Shown here: positions 1-8,639 of the stretch, piece by piece
Position numbering within the stretch: position 1 is the first letter of the stretch
Layout of the letters: every line of letters starts with the position of its first letter
NCBI GenBank assembly: GCA_002731275.1
Contig: PCBK01000030.1
Span: forward strand, 36,609-100,608
Direction of reading: 5' to 3'
Length of the DNA: 64,000 nt
From: Deltaproteobacteria bacterium
GTDB taxonomy: Bacteria; Myxococcota_C; UBA6777
Translations under genes and position numbers: made by a program
The notes under the pieces: generated by a model
Told to the model about the DNA's origin: nothing
The model's database searches: none
Seen by the model: the letters and a program-made list of their open reading frames with translations, nothing else

Positions 1-1
1 C

Positions 2-499
2 CTCTCGATCCGCATCGGGGTCGTCTTTGGACTCATCGCAGCCGCCGACTGGACCTACCAAAAGTGGCAATACAAAAAAGACATGATGATGTCCAAAAAA
101 GACATCAAAGACGAATACAAAAACCAGGAAGGTGACCCGATCATCAAGTCCAAACGTAAACAATTACACCAGGAGATGGCCATGAGTGAAAGTGCACAAC
201 AAACACGTAAAGCCGACGCTGTCATCGTCAACCCCGACCACATCGCTGTCGCAATTCAATACGATGAAGACACCATGGGTGCGCCCTCTGTCATCGCCAA
301 AGGTGAGCGTCTCTGGGCCGAAAAGATCAAAGAGATCGCCAAGGAAGAAGGCATCCCCATCCTACGCAATGTCCCCCTCGCAGGAGCGCTCAACAAACTC
401 GAAGTCGGTGAAGAGGTCCCAGAAGATCTTTACGATGCTGTCGCCGAGATCCTTCAATTTGTCTACCAGCTCGCCGAAGATCGTGGTGAGATCGAATAA
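2..499 (+). CDS. sctU: Type III secretion export-apparatus switch protein, SctU/FlhB family (C-terminal part, 5' end outside window)
   Basis: The frame is open from base 2, so only the C-terminal 165 residues are seen. They hold the end of the last membrane helix, the basic linker (EGDP-x-IKSKRKQ-x-HQE) and the cytoplasmic autocleavage domain. In this family that domain cleaves itself between Asn and Pro of an NPTH loop and switches substrate specificity of the export gate. Here the loop reads NPDH at 230-241: the scissile Asn-Pro and the His are kept and Thr is replaced by Asp. The linker looks like injectisome YscU, whereas the tail (VGEEVPEDLYDAVAEIL) looks like flagellar FlhB, so flagellar versus non-flagellar use cannot be decided from this fragment. 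The family call is secure. Confidence 0.93.
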   Translation, partial: LSIRIGVVFGLIAAADWTYQKWQYKKDMMMSKKDIKDEYKNQEGDPIIKSKRKQLHQEMAMSESAQQTRKADAVIVNPDHIAVAIQYDEDTMGAPSVIAKGERLWAEKIKEIAKEEGIPILRNVPLAGALNKLEVGEEVPEDLYDAVAEILQFVYQLAEDRGEIE

Positions 500-828
500 C
501 CTCCCACACAAATCACCCTGCTCTCTCCACATCAACCCAGTCACAAACCGCCCCCCACCTTCGTCTCTTGAAGAGAAAAAAACAACGCAAACATCTCGCC
601 CTCGCCCCGGCGACCTTCCTTTCATCAAGAGACAAGACAAAGCACACCCTCGTAAGAAGCAGCTTGACGATAGGGGATCGTATCTGTTATACAATTTGGA
701 CGTATTTCTCATGATACATATGAAGAAGAGTATATCTACCCAAAGTAGCAACCGTACTTGTGGGTGAAAATATAAAAGATACAACACTTTATGGCCACCA
801 TACCAAACCACTTTCAGGAGAACTCCCT
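500..828 (+). other. 329-base gap with a probable promoter
   Basis: No convincing gene is seen in this gap. Bases 660-800 are AT-rich compared with their surroundings. They contain TTGACG (664-669), an 18-base spacer and TATACA (688-693), a fair sigma-70 style promoter for the gene starting at 829. A second overlapping option is TTGGAC (696-701), 17 bases, TATGAA (719-724). Either would give a leader of roughly 100-130 bases. Confidence 0.4.
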
Positions 829-1359
829 ATGATCGTTGGAAACATTGCAGGAAATCTCGTCAACAACGTCGTAAACAAAGCTTTCCCCGGCGCTGCAGGT
901 CAGCTCATGGGTGGTGTCGCCAAAGGCGTCACATCCTTCTTGATGGGTGACCCCCTTGGCGCAATCCAAGGTGGATTGCAAGCATTCCAAGGACTCGCTG
1001 GCGGACTCAGCAACCTCACCACTCCTAGCCTCAACAATATGTACGGCGGTGGCGGATTCCCACAAATGCCCATGGCCAACCAAGGCTTTGGACTCGGTGT
1101 CGGACTCGGCATGCCCACTGTCAGCACCATGAACCCACAGCTCGCTCCTGCAGCTGGTGCGCTCGGCCAAATGGCTGGTCTTCGTCAACAAATGATGGGA
1201 CTCGTCGCCAACAAAAACATGCCCCCTGAGCAAAAACAACTCATGATGATGGAAATGCAACAGCAAATGCAATCCATGCAACAGCTCCTCCAAATGATGT
1301 CCAACATCTCCAAAGCGCAACACCAAACTGCGATGAACACCATCCAACAGTTCCGCTAA
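829..1359 (+). CDS. Small Gly/Met/Gln-rich protein next to sctU, possible type III secretion substrate or accessory protein
   Basis: A 176-residue protein of unknown function. The start at 829 follows CAGGAG with a suitable spacing (814-819); a longer in-frame start at 760 lacks such a site. The N-terminal third is small-residue rich and amphipathic (GNLVNNV, GQLMGGVAKG), the middle is Gly/Pro/Met rich, and the last 50 residues are dominated by Met and Gln (QQQMQSMQQLLQMM) and should form a long helix or coiled coil. There is no signal peptide or clear membrane helix. It sits directly after an export-gate gene, has its own promoter-like sequence and ends in a strong terminator, so it may be an abundant single-gene transcript. 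A secreted structural or translocator-like role is inference from position and composition only; no family was recognised. Confidence 0.75.
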   Translation: MIVGNIAGNLVNNVVNKAFPGAAGQLMGGVAKGVTSFLMGDPLGAIQGGLQAFQGLAGGLSNLTTPSLNNMYGGGGFPQMPMANQGFGLGVGLGMPTVSTMNPQLAPAAGALGQMAGLRQQMMGLVANKNMPPEQKQLMMMEMQQQMQSMQQLLQMMSNISKAQHQTAMNTIQQFR

Positions 1360-1383
1360 GAGATCGTCCCATCGACACGAAAG

Positions 1384-1409
1384 AGCCCCTCTTCAGGGGC
1401 TTTTTTTTT
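1384..1409 (+). terminator. Rho-independent terminator
   Basis: A perfect 7-bp stem, AGCCCCT (1384-1390) and AGGGGCT (1395-1401), encloses a four-base CTTC loop. It runs straight into nine T residues (1401-1409). It lies 25 bases after the stop codon of the Gly/Met/Gln-rich gene. It is the best terminator in the window. Confidence 0.93.
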
Positions 1410-1448
1410 CTCCCAACATGCCCAAACCAGAGTGGATACACCACAGAT

Positions 1449-2162
1449 ATGAGCGACCCTGGGTTTCTCACCAAACTCGAAACAGCCATTCAGGTCACAG
1501 CCCACCAAGCAGTGTGTGCCCTCTACGAGTTTGTCTTCGTCCTTTGGTCCTGTCCAGAACTCATCCCCCCGATGTACCGCCTGTGGGAACATTCTCTGCG
1601 TATCTCTCCTTACACGCTCTTCGAGCAAGAGCCTCCCACAACACCCTCTCCAGAAGTTGAAATGACCTACGGAGAGATCTTGCTCCCCACCGTCGACAAG
1701 CTCTTTCACAAACTCGCGCTCGGTCCAGATGATCACATCATCGATCTAGGCGCTGGACGAGGAAGGATCGTGATGCTCGCAGCAGCAAGAGGGCTCCCCG
1801 CGACAGGCGTTGAGCTGCTCCAAACACTCGTCGACATCGCGACACACGCAACAAAGGGCTATCTACCACTCGCACAATTCAAGCAGGGGGATATTTGTGA
1901 CGCGGACCTCTCCGAGGCGACGCTCATCTGGTTCTCTGGGACGTGTTTTCTCAAAGAGACGCGTGCGACTATCGCACAGCGTGTGGTCTCGCAGTGCAAA
2001 GAAGGTACACACCTCATCTCCTCTTCATTGCCACTCGACCACCCACAACTCCCAGTCATCGAAGTATACAAAGGCTGGACGAGTTGGGGACGTTCTCCCC
2101 TCTACATCCAACAACTCCAACAACCCTCGGTGGAAACATCGCCCTCTTCTCCGACACTCTGA
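1449..2162 (+). CDS. DOT1-like class I SAM-dependent methyltransferase
   Basis: A 237-residue protein with a Rossmann methyltransferase core from about residue 80. It shows a YGE motif, the SAM-binding loop DLGAGRGR, an acidic end of strand 2 (GVELL), and a motif IV-like segment (LIWFSGTCF) in place of D/NPPY. The YGE plus glycine-rich loop arrangement resembles the DOT1/KMT4 fold and related prokaryotic methyltransferases, which methylate lysine side chains or unknown small targets. The N-terminal 70 residues are helical and Trp/Tyr rich without a known domain. The Shine-Dalgarno site before 1449 is weak, so the start is uncertain. It stands alone after the terminator at 1384-1409. The substrate is unknown. 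Confidence 0.75.
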   Translation: MSDPGFLTKLETAIQVTAHQAVCALYEFVFVLWSCPELIPPMYRLWEHSLRISPYTLFEQEPPTTPSPEVEMTYGEILLPTVDKLFHKLALGPDDHIIDLGAGRGRIVMLAAARGLPATGVELLQTLVDIATHATKGYLPLAQFKQGDICDADLSEATLIWFSGTCFLKETRATIAQRVVSQCKEGTHLISSSLPLDHPQLPVIEVYKGWTSWGRSPLYIQQLQQPSVETSPSSPTL

Positions 2163-2388
2163 CATTTGTGTCTGTCTGGAGCTGACACTTTGTCTATTTG
2201 TCCAACATACACGCATCCCCAAAGCCAAAGCGCGCCGTTGTTTGTGCGAGACTCCGATGAAAAAACTTGATCTGGTACGAGGTTTGCTTATTTTTTAAAC
2301 GAAAGAAAAGCTCCACTTTTGCTTTTGCAACGAAACATTCATCCAAGCACACCGCGAGGTGTGAGAAAGACAAGAGAAGAGACTTCTC

Positions 2389-3417
2389 ATGGCGAATATG
2401 ATCTTTGGAAAATTCTTCTGGGTGTGGATTGTCACGTTCCTCATGAGCGCGAGCTATCTGAGCGCCCGAAGTGTCATCAATCTCAGCCAGCTCTGGCGAC
2501 CTGCCGAAAAGATTTTTGCCAAAGGTGGGAACAGTCACTCCGCCAACGCACTGCGCAAAAAAAGGCACAACGTCGTGACAGGCGGCCATAACATCTTCGA
2601 CCCCAATGGTGGTCTGGTCACACCCCCGACAAAGCCAGCCCCACGCGTCACAGAGAAGCCCAAACAACGCGAAGAACCTAAAAAAGCGCAAGAAGGTGGA
2701 TGTCCACCACGTGATCCAGACAAAGAGATGAAGGAGTCACGTATCCGCGCCAAGCTCAAAGGGACAAGTTACGTCGACTCCGATCCCAGCATGAGCATGG
2801 CCGCTGTCATCGTACGCGTCAAAGTCAAAAAGAAGATGACGCGGATGCGCAAGGGCAAAAAACAAGTCTACTACAGACGACGCACCGAACGACGTGTCGA
2901 GATGTTCCGCCCAGGAGATAAGATGATGGGCGCCAAAGTTTGCGCAGTCGAGCGAAAGCGCATCATCATCTACAAAAGCGGAAAATTCGAGACGTTGACG
3001 ATCTTCAAGAAGAAGAAAAACAAAAGAAAGAACTTGTTTTACGGCGCATTTGGACAACAAGGCCCCGAAGGCACAAAAGGTCCAGGTGAAGTCAAGATCA
3101 GGGCCGGAGACAAGTTCGTGATCAGCCGCAAGACCGTAAACAACTGGCTGGCCAACCCCATGCAGTACGCGATGAGCGCGCGCATCATGCCACAGCGAGG
3201 GCTTGATGGAGGTATCCGCATGATCTGGATCCGCAAGGGCTCACTCTACTCACAGCTCGGCCTCAAAAACGGTGACGTCGTCAAAATGGTCAATGGAAAG
3301 AAACTCTCGGCCTCATCAGCGCTCGGACTCTACTCCAAGCTCCCCTACGCCAAAAGCCTTCGCGTCAGCATCGTACGCAAAGGCGTCAAACGCACCCTCC
3401 TCTACAACATTAAATAA
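2389..3417 (+). CDS. gspC: Type II secretion protein C (GspC-like) with PDZ domain
   Basis: A 342-residue bitopic inner-membrane protein. It has one N-terminal membrane helix (about 6-27), a basic Pro-rich periplasmic linker (60-115), a homology-region (HR) domain (about 118-210; LKGTSYV, then FRPGDKMMGAKVCAVERKR), and a C-terminal PDZ domain (about 245-340; GSLYSQLGLKNGDVV). In type II secretion GspC joins the inner-membrane platform to the secretin GspD through its HR domain. An unusual feature is a basic stretch inside the HR domain (KVKKKMTRMRKGKKQ), and the whole protein is very Lys/Arg rich. No other gsp gene is near, so it is an orphan copy or part of a scattered system. The start follows AGAGAAGAG. 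Confidence 0.85.
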   Translation: MANMIFGKFFWVWIVTFLMSASYLSARSVINLSQLWRPAEKIFAKGGNSHSANALRKKRHNVVTGGHNIFDPNGGLVTPPTKPAPRVTEKPKQREEPKKAQEGGCPPRDPDKEMKESRIRAKLKGTSYVDSDPSMSMAAVIVRVKVKKKMTRMRKGKKQVYYRRRTERRVEMFRPGDKMMGAKVCAVERKRIIIYKSGKFETLTIFKKKKNKRKNLFYGAFGQQGPEGTKGPGEVKIRAGDKFVISRKTVNNWLANPMQYAMSARIMPQRGLDGGIRMIWIRKGSLYSQLGLKNGDVVKMVNGKKLSASSALGLYSKLPYAKSLRVSIVRKGVKRTLLYNIK

Positions 3418-3444
3418 TCCCCCTCTTCCCTCTCCATCACAAAA

Positions 3445-4911
3445 CTACCGGCGATCCATCTTCTTGAGCGTGCGGAGAACAGCACGTGCGGTCAATTGAC
3501 CGGACTTCGCGACCTGCACAACACCTGGTCCAGGACGCGTCCAGTGCCCGGCTAGCCAGAGGTTGGGGATCGGTGTGATGCGATCCAGGCGCTTGAGATT
3601 GCTCTGCTCTGGCGTAGAGGCCCAACCGTACCATGCGCCATCGGTGTTGCGTGTAAAGCGCTGGACTGTCGCAGATGTCGCCGCCTCTTCCCAAATGATA
3701 TCTTTGCGGATATCTGGAATCAGTTGCTCAACACGGCTGATCATAGCCTCTTGCAAACGGGGCTTGTTCTCTTTCCAATACTCAGGGGATTTGTGGACTG
3801 CAGGCGCGATCCCGACGATCGAGCTCTTCCCTTCGGGCACAGTCTCGGGATCGTGAAGAGACTGAAAAGCAAGGTAGATCGGACCTTGCTTGTCAAACAT
3901 CGTGTCCTCAATCATGTCCTTGTCAAAGCAATTGTCGAGGATACGAGAATCGACCTGTGGTACATACCAATGCAGCGCGTGGTGCTTGATCTCCTTCGAC
4001 AGATCGCGATCGATCCCCAAAAAGAGCACACCACTCGACAAAGAAGGCTCCATCCCGCGTAACTCGTCCATGTACTCGTCAGGCACGTGCTCTTCACCAA
4101 CAAGGTGCTCCATCGTGCCGAGAACCGCAGCGTTAGAGACGACAGCCTTACAAGGAACACGCCACTGTTGCCCTTTTTTATTGCGGACGTGGACGGCTTG
4201 TGCGATCCCGTCCTTCATCTCTACATCGAAGACCTCTGTGCGTGTGTGGACATGTCCACCTAATTCCTGAATACGATCGCCAAAGGCATCCGAGAGCGCC
4301 TGGAAACTTCCCTTTGGATAGTATCCACCACCGAGCTGGTTCTCCCGAAAGAGTGTACAACCATTGATCGCGCCGATCTGTGTGGAAGGGAGCCCGATAT
4401 TTCCGAGGGGTGCACAAAATGGAATCCGGGCGGCGTCGTTTTGTGTGTAGTGATCGAGAAACTCACGATAGGTTTTTCCGCCCCACTGACCATAATGCTC
4501 GGGACCAAAGTTGCGGATCACATGTACCATCTCTGCGAGCTTGTCGATATCGTTCGGGAAGACATCGCGAAGCGCGTCGAGAAACTTCTCCGTGTCACAC
4601 CAGATCGGGACTTCAAACTCAGAGGTCACGACGACGTCCATAGGATCGGCACGATAAAACGTTACGCGTTCCCACATATCGAGGTCTTCGAGGACTCTGC
4701 GAAACATCCCACCTTCATGACAGCTTCCGATAGCGTGTACAGCAGCGTCAAAGGTAAACCCTTTGCGATAAAACGATGTACAACAACCACCCAAACGCCT
4801 GTGGTGTTCGAACAATGCAACAGAACGACCAGACTTCGCGATATATGCCGCGGCCGTCAGACCTCCTATACCACCGCCGATGACAACGACATCGACACCT
4901 TCTTCCAACAT
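3445..4911 (-). CDS. FAD-dependent phytoene desaturase / carotenoid isomerase / retinol saturase-like oxidoreductase
   Basis: A 488-residue flavoprotein of the CrtI/CRTISO/RetSat superfamily, near the usual ~500 residues. The N-terminal dinucleotide-binding motif GGGIGGL (about residues 11-17), the downstream acidic residue (FEHH) and GGCCTSFYRKGFTFDAAVHAI match the FAD-binding start of these enzymes. The C-terminal PNLWLAGHWTRPGPGV is the second FAD contact region. The start (ATG 4909-4911) has GAGG nine bases upstream. These enzymes desaturate or isomerise polyenes. A carotenoid substrate would fit the mevalonate/prenyl synthase operon at 46.5-50.6 kb, but no phytoene synthase is in view. 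The Cys-Cys before the FAD-contacting region and the DMW/YRADP segment look more RetSat/CRTISO-like than CrtI-like. Confidence 0.85.
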   Translation of the reverse strand: MLEEGVDVVVIGGGIGGLTAAAYIAKSGRSVALFEHHRRLGGCCTSFYRKGFTFDAAVHAIGSCHEGGMFRRVLEDLDMWERVTFYRADPMDVVVTSEFEVPIWCDTEKFLDALRDVFPNDIDKLAEMVHVIRNFGPEHYGQWGGKTYREFLDHYTQNDAARIPFCAPLGNIGLPSTQIGAINGCTLFRENQLGGGYYPKGSFQALSDAFGDRIQELGGHVHTRTEVFDVEMKDGIAQAVHVRNKKGQQWRVPCKAVVSNAAVLGTMEHLVGEEHVPDEYMDELRGMEPSLSSGVLFLGIDRDLSKEIKHHALHWYVPQVDSRILDNCFDKDMIEDTMFDKQGPIYLAFQSLHDPETVPEGKSSIVGIAPAVHKSPEYWKENKPRLQEAMISRVEQLIPDIRKDIIWEEAATSATVQRFTRNTDGAWYGWASTPEQSNLKRLDRITPIPNLWLAGHWTRPGPGVVQVAKSGQLTARAVLRTLKKMDRR

Positions 4912-4957
4912 ATTCTTTACCTCTTTCTCGAAGACATACCGTCATTTTCAATGCGGG

Positions 4958-4986
4958 AATATGTCCCACTCCTCCCCTCTCGTCAA
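4958..4986 (-). promoter_or_regulatory. Probable promoter of the flavoprotein gene, with an overlapping inverted repeat
   Basis: Reading the minus strand, TTGACG (4986-4981), a 17-base spacer and CATATT (4963-4958) lie about 45 bases before the start codon. The short inverted repeat GGGA-ATATG-TCCC (4955-4967) covers the -10 element, as a repressor site would. The -10 matches the consensus at only four of six positions. Confidence 0.4.
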
Positions 4987-5200
4987 GTCACACACAGAAC
5001 AGAGCGGACTCAGAAAAAACAAAAGACCCTCAAATTTTTGAAGCATTTTTACAAAGACAAGACACATCTGACACACAATGGGCGTAAAAAGCATATGAAA
5101 AACGAAGAGATAAAATTCACATCAAACGGGGCACCATTCTTGCTTTTACAATAAAAAAAGAAAGATTTGCACAACATGTTTTTCCGAACAGGCATGATAC

Positions 5201-5245
5201 GGCCTCGGGTGAGACCAGGAAGGTCTCTCGTCTGCGACCGAGGCC
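5201..5245 (+). promoter_or_regulatory. Structured leader element, possible three-way junction, upstream of the first propeller gene
   Basis: Outer arms GGCCTCGG (5201-5208) and CCGAGGCC (5238-5245) pair perfectly over 8 bp. Inside them lie a 6-bp hairpin, GAGACC/GGTCTC (5211-5216, 5222-5227) with loop AGGAA, and a minor TCG/CGA hairpin (5228-5230, 5235-5237) with loop TCTG. Together they would form a compact multibranch RNA ending 36 bases before the chosen start codon. No T tract follows, so it does not look like a terminator. The remainder of the 370-base gap 4912-5281 is AT-rich and holds no gene that I can support. Confidence 0.5.
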
Positions 5246-5281
5246 ATCTCTTTGAATATTGCATGGATAATGAGGAAGCCC

Positions 5282-8200
5282 ATGAGACACAAACACACAA
5301 AACACGTTTGGATCACGCTGATTTCCTTTTTGAGTCTTGCGTTGTTGACAGCTTGTACTGTCGCGGGACCAGAAATCAATGAGCCCCAGCCAGGCCAGAC
5401 CGAGTTTACAACAGAAGACCCCAACGGTGGCAGTAATAACTACGGCCCAACCTCTGACGACGGAGCCCGCGCTGGTGGACAAGGCACCACCGAAGCCGCC
5501 CCCAGCGCCAACAGCGACACCTCTAGCAAAGCCCCAGGCGCTCCCTCTGGGCGAACAGGTACAGTCGAAGAAGCTGACCTCTACCGCGTCAGTGGAAACC
5601 TCCTCTTCTACCTCAACACCTACAAAGGGCTGACAGTCTTCGACGTCTCCGACCGCAAAAAGCCCAAAAAGATCTCGGGATTGCCTGTCTACGGTTATCC
5701 GATTGAGATGTTCATCGAAAAGAACATGGTGTACGCGCTCGTACGTGACGCACTGTACCTGAGCAAAGTCAACGGCAAATTCGAATTCCAACGCCGTCAC
5801 ACTTCTCAACTCGTCAGCATCGACATCTCACGCCCCTCCCAACCTCGCGTCCTCCAACGACTCGATATCAAAGGACAGCTGCGCGAAGGTGTCTCTCGCA
5901 AGATCGACAACACTGTCTACGTCGTCTCCTACGTCTCGCGTTACTACTGGTGGGGATGGAACTACAATCGCAAACAGCAAGAAGAGCAGGCGACTGTATA
6001 CTCCTTCAACGTAGCCAATCCACGTAGCATCCAGAAGGTCCAAAGCATCGACCTGATCAAGGATCGCCCTCAAAACACACAAAACAACCCCACGACCACA
6101 GGGAACAGCCGCGAGTACTACTCCTTCTCAGGGATCACCATCTCCGCGACCTCCAACACCCTCCTCGTCGGAGAAAACTGGTATCACTATAAATACACAA
6201 ACAACACAGGCAGTTGCTCAAGCAGCGAAAATAGCAGCTACACCAAACTCAGTGTTATCGATATCAGTGACCCCAAAGGCACCATTCGCGTCCACACACG
6301 CTTCAAGGTCCGTGGCCGCTTGACGGATCAATTCAAGCACACTTACATCTTCGATGAAAAAACCAAAAAAGGCACATACCTCGGGATCTTCCAACGCAAC
6401 GAGTGGAACCGCGAAAACTGCGACTCACAACGCGTCGTGAAGAACACCCTCCTCTCCGTCGACATCACACGAGGAGATAACCCCGTCGTGCTCGATGAGC
6501 TCGTCTTCGGGAAACCCAACGAGACCGTACGCGGTAGCCTCTTTGACCCCGACCGCAAAGTCGTCTACGCGATCACTGCGGTACAACGTGACCCCTTCTA
6601 CGCGATCAGCTTTGCTGACCTGAGCAACCTCAAAATCAAAAGCGAAATTGATGGACTCAGCGGAGACATCAACCTCTTCCGCTTCTTGAAGAACCGCCAA
6701 TTCTTGCTCGCGGTCGGACGTGACAACTCCAACGAATGTACCGGCTTTGACAACGACGCAAGCGGGTGGCGTTCCACCAAGCTCGCGGTCAGCTTGATCG
6801 ACGTCCGTGACCTCAGTAAATCACGACTCGTTCAACGCAAGTGTGTCCTCGTCAAAAACGCCTCCTGGACCTCCTCCCAGATCAACTGGAATCTCGACCA
6901 GGCACACAAAATGATCGGTCTTCACCACGAAGGCGACACCACACTCCTGACTGTCCCCGTCGACTACTACAGCAAGTCCGACTCCAGCAATGGCTGGTGG
7001 TGGTGGTACGAGCGCAAAAGCGCCATCGGTATCATGAAATGGGACCTCACCAAGTACGACGACACCAAGAGTGAAAAAGAACAAAACGTGATGGAGAACA
7101 TCGCGACCGTTATCCACCCCAAAGGTTCGGTCAAGCGTACAGTCATCACCAAAATCAACAACCAACGCACTGTCATCAATATGTCCACGACACACCTCTC
7201 ACTCGTGGATCTTCAGGACCTCAGCAAGCCCAGCCTGTTGTCCACTTATGACATCGCTCCCTATGTCGGTACAGTCTACCGCTTTGGAAATTACATCGTC
7301 GAACAGAGCAACCTCGGTCGCAGCTACCAAGATTACAACGAGTTCCGCGTCAAGAAACTCGGCAGCGGAGACCTGAACGACGCTCCTATCGTCAAAACCA
7401 TCAAAATGGGTCGTATCCGCAACGTCATCCGGTGGAAAAACTACCTCGTGATCTTCAGCTACCCCTATGACAAAACGAAGAGCGACAAGTACAAGCGCCC
7501 TTACTTCGACTACTCCAAAAGCGTCGTACGTGTATATGACTTTACAAACGCGGCCAACCCCGTGCCCCGTGGAAGCATCACGCTGCCTATCGCGTTCTAC
7601 CCCTACTACTACTTCTACTGTGGGACCTTCGATATGGCCTATCGCTTTGGTTACTACGGTTACAGAAACAATAGCTGGGTGAGCACAGACAGAGGTCTCG
7701 CGCTCCTCAACAACCGCAACGGCGTGCAGCGACTCTCCTTCCTCGACTTGAGCAACGGCAACAAGCCCGCGTTTAACGAAGTGACGCTGCCAGACCCACG
7801 CAAATACAACAACAACCAGATCACGGGGCGTGGTTACTACAACCTCGTGTCTCTCGACGGTTCACAGTTCTACCTGACCTTCAACACCTTCCACAAGCAG
7901 GTGAAGAGACAAGATCGCACATACTACCAATACCGCTACTACGCGCAGCCTTGGACCTTCGCCAATGGTAAGTGGAGCAATGGTAAAGAGATCAACATCC
8001 CCGGTCACCTGATCAGGGTCTTCCGCCAAAACAACAAGGTGAACTTCCTGACACAGGACTCTTACTACGTCCAACATCAGGTCCCACAGGGCAACGGCAG
8101 CTCCTACACACGCTACCAGCAGATCTTCCGCCTCTACCTCTTGCAAGAGTATGGAAAAGGCCTCGCTGTCCTGCGTGACTTCCACAGCTTCGTGAGCTGG

Positions 8201-8608
8201 TCACTGCGTGACCTCCTCGTCGACAACGGACGCATCTACCTCAACGCACAACGCGACTGGTACTGGATGCAAAACAACGGGCAAGACTGGAGTGATCAGA
8301 GCGACCACTTGATGATCTTCGACGTCTCCAAAGGCAAACTCGACAAGAAGTTCTCCAAGGCGACACGTACACAAGGTGTCCAGTTTGTCGGTCTGAAAGG
8401 AACCAAACTCTTGCTCAACCTGCCCAGCGAAGGTCTCCTCGTCGCAGACGTCGCGAGCATCGACGCCCCACAAGCGCTGCACTTCCAGCGTACACTCGGC
8501 TGGTCCACCAATATCGAGTTCTCAGGTGATCTCGCGCTCGTCGCTGCAGGACACTTCGGCATCTACCAGCTCGATCTCAACAAAGTGACCATCCCCGTCG
8601 AGCAATAA
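5282..8608 (+). CDS. Beta-propeller domain lipoprotein, paralogue 1
   Basis: An 1,108-residue predicted lipoprotein of the bacterial C-terminal beta-propeller (Beta_propel) type. With the start at 5282 (GAGGAAG just upstream) there is a basic n-region, a hydrophobic stretch and a lipobox LLTAC with Cys25. A start at 5252 or 5270 is possible but weaker. Residues 26-100 are a low-complexity Gly/Ser/Pro linker. From EEADLYRVSGNLLFYLNTYKGL onwards, repeated blade-like segments (VFDVSDRKKPKK, LVSIDISRPSQPRV) alternate with aromatic-rich insertions, including a run of four Trp near residue 570. The last 40 residues (HFQRT-GW ... AAGHFGIYQLDL) are almost identical in the paralogue at 11160. The likely role is a cell-surface scaffold or binding protein; the ligand is unknown. 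Confidence 0.88.
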   Translation: MRHKHTKHVWITLISFLSLALLTACTVAGPEINEPQPGQTEFTTEDPNGGSNNYGPTSDDGARAGGQGTTEAAPSANSDTSSKAPGAPSGRTGTVEEADLYRVSGNLLFYLNTYKGLTVFDVSDRKKPKKISGLPVYGYPIEMFIEKNMVYALVRDALYLSKVNGKFEFQRRHTSQLVSIDISRPSQPRVLQRLDIKGQLREGVSRKIDNTVYVVSYVSRYYWWGWNYNRKQQEEQATVYSFNVANPRSIQKVQSIDLIKDRPQNTQNNPTTTGNSREYYSFSGITISATSNTLLVGENWYHYKYTNNTGSCSSSENSSYTKLSVIDISDPKGTIRVHTRFKVRGRLTDQFKHTYIFDEKTKKGTYLGIFQRNEWNRENCDSQRVVKNTLLSVDITRGDNPVVLDELVFGKPNETVRGSLFDPDRKVVYAITAVQRDPFYAISFADLSNLKIKSEIDGLSGDINLFRFLKNRQFLLAVGRDNSNECTGFDNDASGWRSTKLAVSLIDVRDLSKSRLVQRKCVLVKNASWTSSQINWNLDQAHKMIGLHHEGDTTLLTVPVDYYSKSDSSNGWWWWYERKSAIGIMKWDLTKYDDTKSEKEQNVMENIATVIHPKGSVKRTVITKINNQRTVINMSTTHLSLVDLQDLSKPSLLSTYDIAPYVGTVYRFGNYIVEQSNLGRSYQDYNEFRVKKLGSGDLNDAPIVKTIKMGRIRNVIRWKNYLVIFSYPYDKTKSDKYKRPYFDYSKSVVRVYDFTNAANPVPRGSITLPIAFYPYYYFYCGTFDMAYRFGYYGYRNNSWVSTDRGLALLNNRNGVQRLSFLDLSNGNKPAFNEVTLPDPRKYNNNQITGRGYYNLVSLDGSQFYLTFNTFHKQVKRQDRTYYQYRYYAQPWTFANGKWSNGKEINIPGHLIRVFRQNNKVNFLTQDSYYVQHQVPQGNGSSYTRYQQIFRLYLLQEYGKGLAVLRDFHSFVSWSLRDLLVDNGRIYLNAQRDWYWMQNNGQDWSDQSDHLMIFDVSKGKLDKKFSKATRTQGVQFVGLKGTKLLLNLPSEGLLVADVASIDAPQALHFQRTLGWSTNIEFSGDLALVAAGHFGIYQLDLNKVTIPVEQ

Positions 8609-8639
8609 TCCCCTCCTCTCCTCTCTGCTTCTGACACCC

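Noticed and set aside
814-1347. A 177-codon minus-strand frame opposite the Met/Gln-rich gene
   Set aside because: It is a His/Leu-rich mirror of Met and Gln codons. The plus strand has the ribosome-binding site and the terminator.
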